Source: Zopfochytrium polystomum
Lineage: Eukaryota > Chytridiomycota > Chytridiomycetes > Chytridiales > Chytridiaceae
Direction: 5' to 3'
Assembly: GCA_025765615.1 (NCBI GenBank)
Contig: JAIVFJ010000093.1
Location: 62,001-126,000, forward strand
Length of the DNA stretch: 64,000 nt
Under the pieces are notes generated by a model. That model was not told where the DNA came from. It searched no databases and saw nothing but the letters and a program-made list of their open reading frames with translations. The translations under genes and the position numbers were made by a program. Below, one piece after another: positions 1 through 11,434 of this stretch (positions within the stretch are counted from its first letter, which is position 1; the number at the start of each line of letters is the position of its first letter).

Positions 1-948
1 GCGTTGACGATCGGGCAGCAGCCCTCGGACTGGACTGCGACCATGCGCGGGCGCTTTGCGGCGGGGTCGAGCCAGCCGACGGCGGCGAGCTCGGCAAAGG
101 CCTTCCACATGCCGACGAGGCCGGTGCCGCCGCCGGTCGGGTAGAGGATGACGTCGGGGAGGCTGGTGGTGCCGCGGGCGCCGAGCTGGAAAAAGAGCTC
201 GTAGCCCATGGTCTTTTTGCCCTCGATGCGGTAGGGTTCTTTGAGGGTGGAGACGTCAAAGGCGCGGCGGTCGGCGGGGGCGGCGGCGGCAAAGGCCTTT
301 GCGGCGGCGCCGGCCTGGTCGATCAGGCCTTCGACGAGGTGGGCGGTGGCGCCAAAGGCGCGGACCTCCTTTTTGAAGAGGAGCGGGGTGTCTTGGGGCA
401 TGAAGACGTCGACGGGCATGCCAGCGCGGGCGCCGTAGGCGGAGAGGGCGGAGCCGGCGTTGCCGGCGGTGGGGATGGTGAGCGAGGCGGCGCGGTTTTC
501 TTTTGCCTTTGTGACGGCGGCGGAGATGCCGCGGGCCTTGAAGGAGCCAGTGGGGTTGCCGCTCTCGTCCTTGACGAGGACGGTGGGGAAGGCGGACACG
601 CCAAAGCGGGCGGGGTCGGCGACGACGGCGGCCTCGATGCCGCGGGCGCGCAGCAGCGGCGTGTCGCCCTCGCCGAGCGAGACGACGGCGTCGGTGGAGA
701 AGGCGGGCAGGAAATGGCGGAACAGCGCCCACATTCCCTGCAGGCTCGGGGCGTGCGGGTCGTCGAGGGCGCGGGCGTGGGCGTCGGCCAGTTCAGCGCG
801 GCGCGCGGCGATGTACTCGCGAGGGTCGGCGGGGAGGGCGGCCTTGGCGGCGGCCAGATCGTAGCGCGGGTAGAGCACGCCGGGCGCGGACGGCGGGCAT
901 TCGGGGCAGAGGTTGCGAAGGGCGTGCGGATCGAACGACTTGAGGCAT
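1..948 (-). CDS. Threonine synthase-like PLP enzyme, partial (C-terminus outside window)
   Basis: Read on the minus strand, the exon encodes a fold-type II PLP enzyme. The PLP-lysine motif KDESGNPTGSFKARG is followed by a Gly/Ala phosphate-binding loop (TAGNAGSALSAYGARAG), then DVSTLKEPYRIEGKKTMGYE and a YPTGGGTGLVGMW block. These are typical of threonine synthase, which converts O-phosphohomoserine to threonine in the cytosol. A possible N-terminal Cys cluster (CLKSFDPHALRNLCPECP) precedes the catalytic part. The exon appears to begin after a CAG acceptor at 949-951, so an upstream first exon is expected, but I could not find it in the repeat-filled DNA beyond. The 3' end lies left of position 1. 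A broader class of threonine synthase/dehydratase-like enzymes is possible, but the KEPYRIEGKKTMG block favours threonine synthase. Confidence 0.8.
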
Positions 949-959
949 CTGCGCGGGTT

Positions 960-1221
960 AGTGCAACACGTGTGTGTGTGTGTGCGTGTGTGTGTGCGTG
1001 AGCAGGGGATTCGTTTCTGTCAGCGTTGGAGGAGGACGAGCACAGAAGTGAAGGGAGGCGGCGCAGCCGGGACCATCGCAATGCTGGGTTACGCGTGTGG
1101 GTGTGGGTGTGGGGGGCCGTTGGAGTTGCCAACGACGACGACGTCGTATTCGACCGCGGTCACGGTGCACGGCACCGTCGCCCACCACCAGCTTGGTCGG
1201 GGGGGGGGCTCTCTCTCTCTC

Positions 1222-1260
<39 letters not shown>

Positions 1261-1583
1261 TGCCTTGTGCACTCCAAATGTGTGAAGAATGTGCCAGTCG
1301 GCGCCATTTTTTCTCTCTTTTTTTATTTTTATTTTTTTTTTTTTTGGTCTGTTGATAGCTTTCATAGCAGACAGACTGAGAGAGAGAGCGAGAGCGCTAG
1401 AGAGAGAGAGAGGGAGAGAGACCGAGAGAGAGAGAGAGAGAGAGAGGGAGACCGAGAGAGAGCTCTCAGAGAGAGTCGCCTCGGCGATGGCGAGTGCGAT
1501 GGTCGTCGGAAGGGGTTGCGCAATGCTTGTGTATAGAGAGAGTAGACACCTCGGCCAGCAGCACCATGCAAGAGCGAGAGAGA

Positions 1584-1618
<35 letters not shown>

Positions 1619-1660
1619 GAGAGCGAGAGAGAGAGAGAGTGTGTGTGTGCGTGTGTGTGC
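960..1660. repeat. Cluster of dinucleotide microsatellites: (GT)n, (CT)n, (GA)n
   Basis: The stretch has (GT)n at about 966-1008, (CT)n at about 1210-1260 and interrupted (GA)n from about 1378 to 1645, followed by more (GT)n. Reading frames here are low-complexity translations (SLSLS, RERERE, HTHTH), not genes. The tracts lie just upstream of the last visible exon of the threonine synthase-like gene, so they may fall in its first intron or promoter. Confidence 0.85.
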
Positions 1661-3688
1661 GTGTTTGATCGTTTTGTTCGCCCAGATTAAAAAGCAAAAT
1701 ACAGTATGGGACATGACCATATCTGTTGTTTTCCCGGTGGTGCGAGTGTACGGTCATATGGGCGTGGTCCGAGTCCGGTTTAGAGACGGACGAGGGCGTT
1801 TTCCCCTTGATATCGCTGGCGACATCGTGACTCCGTGGAGGAGGGGTCTTTCTGAAGATCCGGGGAAGGTGGTGGGGGTCGACCAGTGGCAGTGGGACCG
1901 CGGCGGTCGGAAAGCTGGGGTGGCGGCAGGCAAAGGACTTGGCCATGTGGTGTTACTACTTCAAATGGGTGTGGTAAAGCACTCAATTTCCACGCCCAGT
2001 CGCCTCGCTGGTCCTGGAAGAGTGCGGCCCCCTTTGCAGGCTGCCCCACCACATTCTCTGGCCTCGACTCGGACGTCGCACGCAACATAGAGGTACCCAC
2101 AACTCTGCCCTCCGCTCGAACGCAAAGATACGCCATTTGTTGGTGCTGACCCCACTGATCGTCCCTTGTCGTCAAAGACAACCATTTCCAGCAGATGACG
2201 TTCAGGATCAGGATCCACTCGCCCCTCGCCTCGCTCACCCGGCACCTCGTCGAAGCTTCCATTGTGCCATCTGAGTCGAACGGCCAGGTTGTGGGATTCG
2301 TGGCAATGTCTATCAGCGCCCTTTTTCGGCATGTCAAAGTTTTTTTCCCCCCCAGTACCCCAAGCATGAATCAAGCAATTGCCGCAACGAAAAATAAGAA
2401 TAGACCGTCCCCAGACCTACTCAAACCACTGACCAAGAGTGACGCTATCGAATGCTGATCATTTCCATCAACCCAAAGTCTGTCAAATGGGATGAAATTT
2501 TGCACACGTGTTGGTTATAAGTAGAGCAATGTGCTGCTATAGGTTGTCATTCGACGTCTGGGTCACTCTAATTTTCTGGTTTAGACGCAAAACTGTGCAC
2601 ATCTAAAGAAATAATTACAATACTGTTCACTTTGGCAACCAAACACCACAAGGATGCCGCAATTGCTTTAAGTTGTAAAGAGTTGGTGAAAGAATATATT
2701 CAACATTATCAATTTTGCAGGAAAATTTTTTGGAGTGATCCACAGTGTTCCAAGTGACTGCAACCACGACATTTTAAAGTGGATGAAAATCAGTTATCCC
2801 AAATCACATTACCTCAGACTGAGTAGAATCAGTTTTTTTAGTTCGAAAGAATGTTCCTTATCTGGAAAGTGTCTTGTAAAGGTTTTAATTGATGTTGATG
2901 TAGTAAAACAATGCATATTTTTACAAACATGATTTAAGTGTTTTAGTCCAGTTTAACCTAATGGTTTTAAGCGCCACTTACATTTTCCAGAGTGTATTTG
3001 GCTATCTGATTGAATTGCAGAAAACAATAACCGGCCAATTTACTGCAGAAACCGCTCACTGCAGCGATGTTCAAGCAATTGACTCCACGGCTGTGAAAGT
3101 GTTGACAAGTTACCCCCCCATTTCTCATTTTTTGACATAAGCAAAGTATATCTAATGCTCCAGCAATATCCAGGTGACCAAATTAATGCAGCATTGTCCT
3201 CTGCTGATTATCACTGTGTGTACGACAATTTTCAATGAAACGTTATGAAACTTCGTAAACGAAGAGTTGTTCTATGTGGATATGCCCACCAGCACTTCAA
3301 TTTTGGAAGTTTCCGCAAAACCATTTGTCACCCCACTGTACATAAACGCTTTATCAAATCCCCTCCCCCCAAAAACATTTCTAACTTCACCCTTTCTGCA
3401 CCGGTTTCATTATCTGAGAATACTAATTGAGGTTCCTTGGCCTGGTGACTGCTTTTTTGCGCAAAGGTACAGGTGTAAAAATAGGTAAATGAATATTTAT
3501 TTGCATCAAAGAACAAGGATGACCCAGAGTATCCCTTCTGGATCATCATTGCATCGCGATTTTTGGGTCAGTGCTTACCTTCGAACGTTTGGATTTGGCG
3601 CTTCTGGTACTTACGCCAAAAGAAGTGCTCTGCGCAAGCAGTTTTATTAGATTCATTCATTCAGTGATCCACTTTTTGAACCAACTCC
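1661..3688. other. Stretch without a supportable gene
   Basis: Overlapping open frames between 1780 and 2460 show no recognisable motif and contradict one another on the two strands. From about 2460 to 3690 the sequence is markedly AT-richer than its surroundings and has no long frame. I see no tRNA, LTR or coding exon I can defend. Confidence 0.6.
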
Positions 3689-4883
3689 TCAACTTCGGAT
3701 TTCCATCAAACTCTCACTGGGTCGACAAGGAGGATTCAAAAACGTCCACCAATCCAAAATCCAGTCCAACCCCCGGTCGTAGGCTTTTAGGACAGCGTTC
3801 TCCGAGTACTTTAGCGGAAGTCCACTGTCCTTCCACCATTGCAGAACAGAAGCGCCGCCAAATCCACTCCAAAAGTCCATTGCCTCACGGGTGTATCGGA
3901 GCTCCAGTCCGCTCTCTTTCCACCACTGCAGTATGGAGCAATCAGCAGGTGCGTAGATGTTGTCAATGGCGAGGTTACTGAACTTGAGTGGTAGCTGGCT
4001 TTCTTTCCACCACTCCAACACTTCAATGAAGCCATGTTCACTGGCCTTGTCAATGGCTCTTCGGAGGAGTACTTGAGCTCCAAACCGCTGTCTTTCCACC
4101 ACTGCAGGGTTGGTACGTGGCCACTCCCACTCGCCATGTCCATGGACAAGTCCGTGTACTTGAGCTCCAAGGCACTCTCTTTCCACCACTGCAGCGTCGC
4201 GACATAGCCAGCGCAACTCGCGTTATCCATCGCAGCAACTGCGTACTTCATCTCCAGTCCGCAGGTTTTCCACCATTCCAAGACAGCAAGCTGCTGTCCG
4301 GCGCTTGCGTAATCGACGGCCAAAGCCAAGTGATCCAAATTCTGCGCAAGTCCGCTTTGCCTCCACCACTCCAAGACGCCAACGTTGCCAGTTCTGCTGG
4401 CGCGTATGATTCCTTTGATGGTATACTCGAGCTCGAACCCACTGTCTTTCCACCACTGGAGCAGTTCGATCGACAGCACCTGATTAACCGGCTGTCGTTG
4501 CACAACTGGAGGGTTGCCACGTCCACGGCGTCGTGCCAGTGGTAATCTTCAATCAAGATCGGCAGCCGGCTGCCGATCCACCACCGCAAACTCTCAAGGC
4601 GAGCGGACGAGAGGAGGTCGCGAAACGTGCTGCTGGAGTAGTGTTTCTGGATCTCTTCGGTGGGGACGTGGGTTCGAAAGAACTCCAAGAGAGGGACTTC
4701 GTCGCGCCTGCTGGCTGCGTCGACGGCGTGCGTCTTCATTGCGAGCAGCGTGAAAGCCTGGATTCTGTGCAGCCGAAAGAGCGTAGCGAGAAGGAACCGC
4801 GTCCTGTCGTCGCGGATGGAGGTGCAGATAGTGTCGGCGACGGCCGCGACGGCGGCGGCTGCGATCCGCACAACGGGCGTCAT
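3689..4883 (-). pseudogene. Ankyrin-like 'WWK' repeat protein gene with two frame breaks
   Basis: The minus strand encodes about nine units of roughly 30 residues with the signature LQWWKDSGLELKYS...AMDxASxxGHV. This is a helical, ankyrin-like repeat I associate with large families in chytrid genomes (family recall, not searched). The start ATG at 4881-4883 begins a short Ala/Val-rich N-terminal segment before the first unit. The repeat register moves between three frames: once near 4450-4500, between a 'DVATLQL' unit and the next 'LLQWWKDSG' unit, and again near 4055-4070, where KYSSE must join AIDKAS (two bases too many against the repeat spacing). No splice signals explain either break. 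It is a pseudogene or carries assembly indels. The terminal unit ends at a stop at 3689. Confidence 0.7.
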
Positions 4884-7404
4884 AACTGATACTGCGCATT
4901 GTCTGTTTCGTTTGCTTGACAGACCTGAGCGAACGAGGGTGTCTCTACCGCGGCGGGGCGGCAGGTCCATTTGGCGAGAGAGCCGTACCAAGGGAATGTC
5001 CGGGTCGAGAGCTCAACCACCTCCCAATTGTTTTACACCCCCAACCCAGTGGAAGATTGCAGCAATCTTCGAAAAACAAGGTTGATTTTGTCCGTGGCCC
5101 GAACCTTGTCGGGTGATACCAGGAAGTTAGAAATCGTCACCCACTGCCAATCATGCGAAAAAGGATGCCCCCAATCAGCCAAAATGATGGGGCAATCTTC
5201 GTACACAGGTGGTCCGATACTGGGAGGAACCTCATGGTTGGATTAGATCCAAAATTGTTGCGCCCTTTTCCACACGACAGCAATACCACTCTCAGTACAT
5301 TCAACGAAGGTAGGCAGCATTACTTTGATTGGAACGTTTATTGAATGCCAGCGACTTTGACTGCTCGCTGCCACTTCCCTCGCCACAGACCTCCTCACCG
5401 CCCCAGGATGGTAACTGCACCCCGCCCTCGCTATTACTATTGCCGAGACGTGTCCCCTTCTTCTCCGCCGTCTCCACCACCCACCCCGAACCTTAATCGC
5501 GGCGACGTTCTCGGAAAAGTACTTCAGCCACAGGAGTTGTCCGCATGTACGACATGAAAGCCCATGGGAGAAATCCACCTCTGCCTCCGCTTGGAGATTG
5601 CGCTGGTTTAATAGTGAAAAGAATGCCGAGGGGGCAGGCCGTTAGTGATTTGAATGCTCTCGGGGGAAAGGGGTCGGTCTTGCAGAGAAATGAAAGAATC
5701 AGCGAGGGTGTCACTGGGACAGCGGCGCAGAGCGAGTCAGCAGTTAGACTTGTTGAAATGATACAGGGGAGAAGGGTCGACGAATTACCCTTCAGAAAAG
5801 TACAGCGAGTATTACACCATCCCAAATCGTTTGTGGTTGTCGACGACGGTGTGGTCACAAAGAGAATGGCGTGGACGGAGAACTGAAAGCAGCCACAGTC
5901 ATGTAGACCAGTGGATGTGCGTCTGATGTCTGGAGCGTGTTTGCAGCCTGGCTGTTGAATTGAAAAGGTAAGATGAGGGTGCCGAGTGATTAGCGACACA
6001 GCCGCTCGTTGACCCACCAGCGGCGTTCATGGTATTTCTCTATAAGGCTCGCTCAGGAGACCGTGCTTCTGGGGGGAGGTTTGGGCCCAGGCTCAGCGCG
6101 CATTGGGCTTATTGGTAAGCGAGACTCAGGGCGGTGGATGCATCACGACAAAAAGCGGTCAAGTTCTCTCCAGAATCGGCATCTGCGTTGGTCAAGATTG
6201 GAGGTTGGGGGAGGCGGACCAAGAAGGGCATCCACTCATGCCGCTTTTAAAGTACTTCTCTACCTCTGCCTGTATCTTTGTCTCTCTCTCGCTCGCTCTC
6301 TCTTTCTCGTTGTCTCCAGCCAAGGCCTCCAGCACATGACCAAGGTCATTGGATCGATTGAGCCAGAACAGGGTCCAGCACGAAAGGGTCCACACCCTCG
6401 AGGAAGGCCAAGGCAACTCAGAGGGGTTGAGTGGATTGGTGGTGGGGAGACCGAGCGTCCCAAGGCAGTGGACGCCAGAGCAGCAAAGGAAGCGCTCGCG
6501 CAGGGCTGCTGGCGACTGCGAACTGTGGGCATGTCGCCCTTCTCGCTGCCAGCGACCGCTCACTAGTACTGCATTGTATCGTCGGTGTCCATGGTGTGAG
6601 CAGCACTCCGATCACATGTGGCCCGTCTGTTTGGTGGGGGCGGGGGCGCAGCGCCGGAGGGGCACCTCGAGGTCGGATCTTCGAAAGAGAGAAAGTTGGA
6701 GAGGGAGAGTGTGTGTGTGTTGTGTGTCACTGCGTGGGGTGTGTGTGCGGTGGGCGCGTGGTGCGTGCGTGTGTGTCTGAGCGTGCCTGTGACTGACAGT
6801 GGGCGAATGCGGAGGATTCGCCAGCATTGGAACAGGAAATGAATCATGCTCCCACCATCCTCTAGTTGCAAAGCCTGTGGAACCGTGAGGGACGGGATTG
6901 CACACAGCCTGCAAGGACTGAGCATTCGAGGAATCTTTTTCCGAACATTGTCAGAACCAGCCTGCACACCAAATCCTCCTCCAATCTTTGCTTGGGTTGG
7001 GGGTGTAGTTTTTTTTGTCTTCTGACCAGAACAAACTTCATGCCAGCTTCGTCTGCACAACGACCACCCCACCAACAACACAAATGCAGCACGCACCACA
7101 GTCATCCGTTGAGATGTATGGATGAAGAACGAGTCTGCCAGATGTAAATCCACAGTCAGCTAGCTGCTTTGCACTCTGCTACGCACTTACCCTCATACAC
7201 TCCATCAAAGACAAAGCTATAGCTGTCACTCCTTACATGCCAAATCAAAAATCACAACAAAAACCTCCCAAAAGATGCTTTTTATGTTCTCCGGCTGCCC
7301 CAAAAATCTCGATGCACGATTTCTTTTTTCATGTGTTAGTCGCAACAAGAGGTTTGATGACCTGTCTTGAGCAGCTGCAGATGAAGTGAATATCGCAAAT
7401 GTCG

Positions 7405-7407
<3 letters not shown>
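4884..7407. other. Stretch without a supportable gene
   Basis: Open frames exist on both strands around 5493-6017 (for example 5545-5886 on plus) but none carries a recognisable domain, and sense and antisense frames are about equally open. A short (CT)n run lies near 6275-6310 and GT-rich DNA at about 6705-6790. I see nothing else I can name. Confidence 0.5.

Positions 7408-7449
<42 letters not shown>
7408..7449. repeat. Uninterrupted poly(A) tract of 42 bases
   Basis: A perfect run of A on the plus strand lies about 120 bp beyond the stop codon of the minus-strand gene that ends at 7570. It could be a slipped homopolymer or the tail of an old retroposed copy. No target-site duplication was found. 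Confidence 0.9.
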
Positions 7450-7451
<2 letters not shown>

Positions 7452-7569
7452 CCTGCTACAATGTCAATGATAACCAAAAAGCAAATACCCACGCACAAAG
7501 CAGCCGCAAACCCGCAACAGGCACCAAACGCAAAAACCCGTCCCATAGCCACCAAACGACCCTCCAGCA

Positions 7570-10527
7570 TCACACGTCGCCACCACCGCCAGCGCGCCGC
7601 GCTAACAGCTCTACTTCGACGCCGAGGAGCGCTGACTCGTCACCGCCGTTGCCGTTGCCGCCGCCGCTCCTCCCTCCGCCCTCACTCTTGCACGCCGGCG
7701 CGGCTACCCGCCGCCCAACAATAACGAGCTCCTCCACCCCGTCGTCGTCCCCCACCCCCTCCCTATCCCCGCCCGCACCCGCTCCCCCTCCGCCACCGTC
7801 TCCATAGCACCGCGTCACCCGCACGGCGCCCGCGGCAGCGTCGAGCGCCACACACGCGCCGCCGGCGCCCGCAGCCGCCGCCACGTCGCGGACGGCGAGC
7901 AGCGTGCGGCCGCCGGGCAGCGCGGGGACGTACAGCACGTCGCGCAAGACCAGCGACAGGCCCGCGCCCCCGCCGCCGCCGCCGCCGCCGGGAGGCTGCA
8001 GTCGCACGTGCATGTCGCCGACGGCCGTTGCGCGCAGCACCCCACCACCACCGTCGGCGACGCCCGACGGCAGCGTGACAAAGACGGCGGCGGGGCGCAG
8101 GGCGGCAAACAGGTGGCGATGCGGCGAGATGGTGCGGACAAGCGGGACCGAGAGAAGCGCGGACACGGCAGGCGCCGACGATGACTGCTGCGACGACGAC
8201 GAAGCCGCCGGCGCGCCGAGGACTGGGTCGCTCTTCACCGCGCCCAGCTGCAGCTGCACCGTTTGCGTTTGCGGCTGCGTTTGCTTTGGTTGCGCCGGAG
8301 GGGGCGGGGGCTGGGGCATCGTCAGGAACCGCGGTCGCGGCGGCGGCGCGGTCTCGACCGAGTACGGGCACTCGTCCGCCACGTGGTCGTCGCCGTCGCA
8401 CACTTCGCACTCGAGAACAGTCGTCGGCACCGCCGCCATCGCCGTCGCCGATGACGGTACCACGGCCAACGAACCCGCGGCATCTTGCAATGGCGGCGGC
8501 TCCCAGAACGGGTTTTGCTCGTAAACTTGTTCTTGCTCCTGTTGCTGGAGCTCCTCGTCCTGCTGCTCCCGCAGTTGCAGCTCTTGCCGCTGTGACGGCT
8601 GCACTGGGTCGTACGACGCCCCTCCGTCCCCACTACCGTCTAGTGCCGCCTTTGAACGCTTCGCAGGCGGCGGCTGCTCCCGCCGGCTGGTGGTCGGTTG
8701 GTCCGACACGGCGGCGGCGCCCGCGGGCGGCATCTTGCGCTTTCTCTGCTGCTGCTGCGACTGTGGCTGTTGCTGTTGCGGGACTGGGGGTAAGATCAGC
8801 TTCTTCTGGCGGGGCGGAGGTGGCTGCGCGCGTTGCTGCATCTGCTGCGGCGGCACAACGGAAACGGGCGCAAGCGGGACGCGGGGCGCCGCAGCGCCGC
8901 TTCCTCCAGCACTGCCACCACCTCGGGCGGCCGCCGCGCGTCGCGGACGCGGGGGCGGCGGCACGCCGCCGGACTCTGCCTCGAGCGACTCGGCGGCTGC
9001 GGCGTCGAGGCTGTCAATGAGGGCGTCGACAGACGTGGAGGCGGGATCGACGACGGCGGCGCCGCAGCGGTAGAAGGCGGGGAGGGGCGGGATGGTGTCG
9101 CGTACGCGGCGGGCAAGCATGGGGAGCAGCAGGGCGTCGAGGGCACCGTCAGGCGACGACGACAGCGCGTGGTCGCAGCGCGCGGCGTGGGACCTCCACA
9201 GGTCGACGAGCACGCGCACGTCGGCCGCCCAGGCTGTGCAGCCGGCAGCGGTGCTGGGCCGCGAAAGCGCCGCCAGCCGCGACGCGAACTCGCCGAGACC
9301 GGCACGCGCGGCCGCGGCGACTGTGCCGCTGTCGACGTCATCGTCGCAACTGTCCAAATCATCCACCGCCATCTCCGCCGCTCCCTGCTGCCTCCCCCCT
9401 TCTTCCTCCTCCTCGGGTTCATCCGCGTCCTCATAGGCGGCATCCACACCCAGATCCACTTCTTCAAACCCGCCCTCGCCGTCCTCGTTCTCCTCCTCCT
9501 CCTCCTCCTCGTAAACCTCATCCATAACCACCCCGAATCCCTCTCCCATCTCGGCTACCCCATCCTCCTCCTCCACTTCCTCTTCCTCTTCCTCAACCAC
9601 CTCCACACCCACCGCGTCGCCCTCCGCCGCCGCAAGCGCAGGCCGCGCATCCTCCATAAAGTCGAGGAGGCGGCGGAACACGCTCAGGGCGGACGCGAGC
9701 CCATCTTCTCCAGGGCCGGACGGGGCTGCGACGGCGGCGGCGGCGGGCGCGGGCGGGGCCAGCGCGAACGGGTTCGATTCGCCGGGAGGGAGAGCGGGGC
9801 GGCGGGAGGACGGGCTGGTGGGGCGCGGGCGGGAGCGTGGGCGCGTGGTGGTGCGGCGGCGGGCCGAGGACGGCGGGGTCGGGTGGCCGCCGCTTGGGGC
9901 TGCTGCGACAATGGCGGTTGCGGCCGCACCGGTGCGGCGCAGTGGCGAGGGGTCGGGGCCAGGGACGTGGCCGGGGGCTGTGGTTTTCGGCAGTCGCGCG
10001 GGTGCGGGGTGCGATGCGACGGCCGGACGGGGTGCGGCGATGGCTGCGGCGCGGCCGGTGCGTTGGGCGTGCGGCACCGACGACGACGACGACGGCTTCA
10101 TCGTCGCCGCTGGCGCTGGCAAGAGATTGGTCGGCCGAGCGCGGGGGCGAATCGGTGGGCGCAGCGGACGCGTTGCTGGCATATCATCGGAGGCGGCGCC
10201 GGGCACGAAGGGGTGCTGCGAGCGGAGGTAAGCAAGCAAGGACTGCGGCGGGCGCGAGCTTGCGGCTGCGGCCGGACGAGAAAGTCCCGAATGTCCAGCC
10301 CCAGCCGACTTTGCAACGACGGGGAAGGCGGCGGCGGGGGCGGCGGAGGCGACGGCGACTGCGGCTGCCGTCTTCGCCGCCGATCGGTATGACGATGATG
10401 ATGACGCTTCTGCTGCTGCCGTGGGCGGATTGGGGCGGGAGGAGGAGGACGGCGGAGAAACAAGAGGCGGAAACGACGAGGACGACGACGATCCCAAAGC
10501 GCCGCCGCCGTTGGCGCCACTGCGCAT
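7570..10527 (-). CDS. Low-complexity protein with Gag-type zinc knuckle and Ty1/copia protease-like domain lacking the catalytic Asp
   Basis: One uninterrupted 985-residue frame starts at the ATG at 10525-10527. Residues 1-290 are Ala/Pro/Ser-rich and about 300-390 very acidic. About 390-520 may be a helical Gag-like segment (WAADVRVLVDLW; LIDSLDAAAAESL), and about 560-700 is Gln/Pro-rich. Residues 707-720 form a perfect CX2CX4HX4C zinc knuckle. Residues about 793-900 follow the copia retropepsin/pre-integrase pattern closely: RTISPHRHLFAALRP, then VLRATAVGDMHVRL, then LVLRDVLYVPAL. In active elements the stretch just before RTISPH is DSGA; here it reads SVPLV, so the catalytic triad is absent. 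No integrase or reverse transcriptase follows and no LTRs flank it. I infer a captured or domesticated copia Gag-protease fragment. The antisense 519-aa frame (8833-10392) is a GC-driven shadow. Confidence 0.6.
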   Translation of the reverse strand: MRSGANGGGALGSSSSSSFPPLVSPPSSSSRPNPPTAAAEASSSSSYRSAAKTAAAVAVASAAPAAAFPVVAKSAGAGHSGLSRPAAAASSRPPQSLLAYLRSQHPFVPGAASDDMPATRPLRPPIRPRARPTNLLPAPAATMKPSSSSSVPHAQRTGRAAAIAAPRPAVASHPAPARLPKTTAPGHVPGPDPSPLRRTGAAATAIVAAAPSGGHPTPPSSARRRTTTRPRSRPRPTSPSSRRPALPPGESNPFALAPPAPAAAAVAAPSGPGEDGLASALSVFRRLLDFMEDARPALAAAEGDAVGVEVVEEEEEEVEEEDGVAEMGEGFGVVMDEVYEEEEEEENEDGEGGFEEVDLGVDAAYEDADEPEEEEEGGRQQGAAEMAVDDLDSCDDDVDSGTVAAAARAGLGEFASRLAALSRPSTAAGCTAWAADVRVLVDLWRSHAARCDHALSSSPDGALDALLLPMLARRVRDTIPPLPAFYRCGAAVVDPASTSVDALIDSLDAAAAESLEAESGGVPPPPRPRRAAAARGGGSAGGSGAAAPRVPLAPVSVVPPQQMQQRAQPPPPRQKKLILPPVPQQQQPQSQQQQRKRKMPPAGAAAVSDQPTTSRREQPPPAKRSKAALDGSGDGGASYDPVQPSQRQELQLREQQDEELQQQEQEQVYEQNPFWEPPPLQDAAGSLAVVPSSATAMAAVPTTVLECEVCDGDDHVADECPYSVETAPPPRPRFLTMPQPPPPPAQPKQTQPQTQTVQLQLGAVKSDPVLGAPAASSSSQQSSSAPAVSALLSVPLVRTISPHRHLFAALRPAAVFVTLPSGVADGGGGVLRATAVGDMHVRLQPPGGGGGGGGAGLSLVLRDVLYVPALPGGRTLLAVRDVAAAAGAGGACVALDAAAGAVRVTRCYGDGGGGGAGAGGDREGVGDDDGVEELVIVGRRVAAPACKSEGGGRSGGGNGNGGDESALLGVEVELLARRAGGGGDV

Positions 10528-11255
10528 GTTGGCTGGAACGAATAAACCTTGACGGCCTACTTCCTACTCGTCTCGGGACCTGCGCGGTTCCTTTTGGCGC
10601 AGCCCAAGCAACTTCGAACGTCGGTTGGTTGGCTGCCAGTGCTCGTCGCCGATGGGAGCGAGTGTCCAGTGCGACTTCTATTGCGCAAAGTCCGGCCCCG
10701 CGACAGAAATTTATTAAGTCCACCTGACTTTGCACGCCGCAACGCACTCACACACAGGCACACACAAACATTCTGAAGCATTCATGAGAGTACACAAGAG
10801 CTGGTGCGAGACGACTTTCGCTCATGCTCGTATAGCACTTATGGCGTACGTGACTATCACCATCATCCCCAACATCGTATCGTTTTTGCATTTTTTTTTT
10901 TTTTGATTTTTTGTTTCCGATTGTGGGTGGAACCTGTTTGGCGTTGCAAGCGCTCAAGGATTCACGATTTTCGGAACATTGGCGAATCATTTGCCTCATC
11001 ACATTCAGAAGTTTCCGGTAATCGAGTGATGGGGTAAGGCATCTCCGAAGAGTCTAATGATTTTGTCTGCAAAACAAGCATCCCTGACCCTGTCATAAAC
11101 TGCAAGGATTTATTGTAACGATCTTCAGGTTCTTTGGTTTTTGATGCATAATCAAAGCGTATTTGCAGATAGCCCATCTTTGGTTTACAACAGTCTTCAC
11201 CTAACTCTTTTTATTGGATGATAAGGCGAATCTGCTTACCTGGCTTAGTGTAAGT
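10528..11255. other. Intergenic stretch, no gene seen
   Basis: Short frames only. The first 200 bp is a likely promoter region for the minus-strand gene ending at 10527. The rest is AT-richer, with a T-tract near 10891. Confidence 0.5.
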
Positions 11256-11434
11256 TGTAAACAGTCTACTCTGAGTGAGTGAGTGGAAGGAGTGAATGAA
11301 GTGGAGATGTGTGTTTGTGGGTGGTCCTTCTCCCCACTTGGAGAGAAAGAGAAAAAAAAACTCTGTTATTAATTATTGATACATTATGATGATATGCTGG
11401 CACAGGGTAAAAACCTCCTATATTATCTGATCAA
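11256..11434 (+). mobile_element. Truncated copy of the dispersed LTR-like repeat
   Basis: Starts TGTAAACAGTCTACTC and matches the copy at 16779 over roughly 150 bp. Shared blocks are CTGAGTGAGTGAGTGG, AAGGAGTGAATGAA, GTGTTTGTGGGT, GGAGAGAAAGAGAAA and ATAATGATGATATG-type sequence, with small indels. Similarity fades after about 11434, so the 3' half is missing or diverged. No target-site duplication is visible. Confidence 0.7.

Noticed and set aside
1097..1307. Minus-strand frame containing EYDVVVVGNSNG, resembling a dinucleotide-binding start
   Set aside because: Lies between CT and CA microsatellites, no further FAD or NAD motifs follow, and the rest of the frame is repeat translation.
5493..6017. 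174-residue minus frame and its 113-residue plus counterpart
   Set aside because: Both strands are open with ordinary composition but no domain, start context or splice support; too weak to call a gene.
8833..10392. 519-residue plus-strand frame opposite the copia-like gene
   Set aside because: Gly/Arg-rich shadow caused by high GC. The minus frame is longer and contains the zinc knuckle and protease-like motifs.
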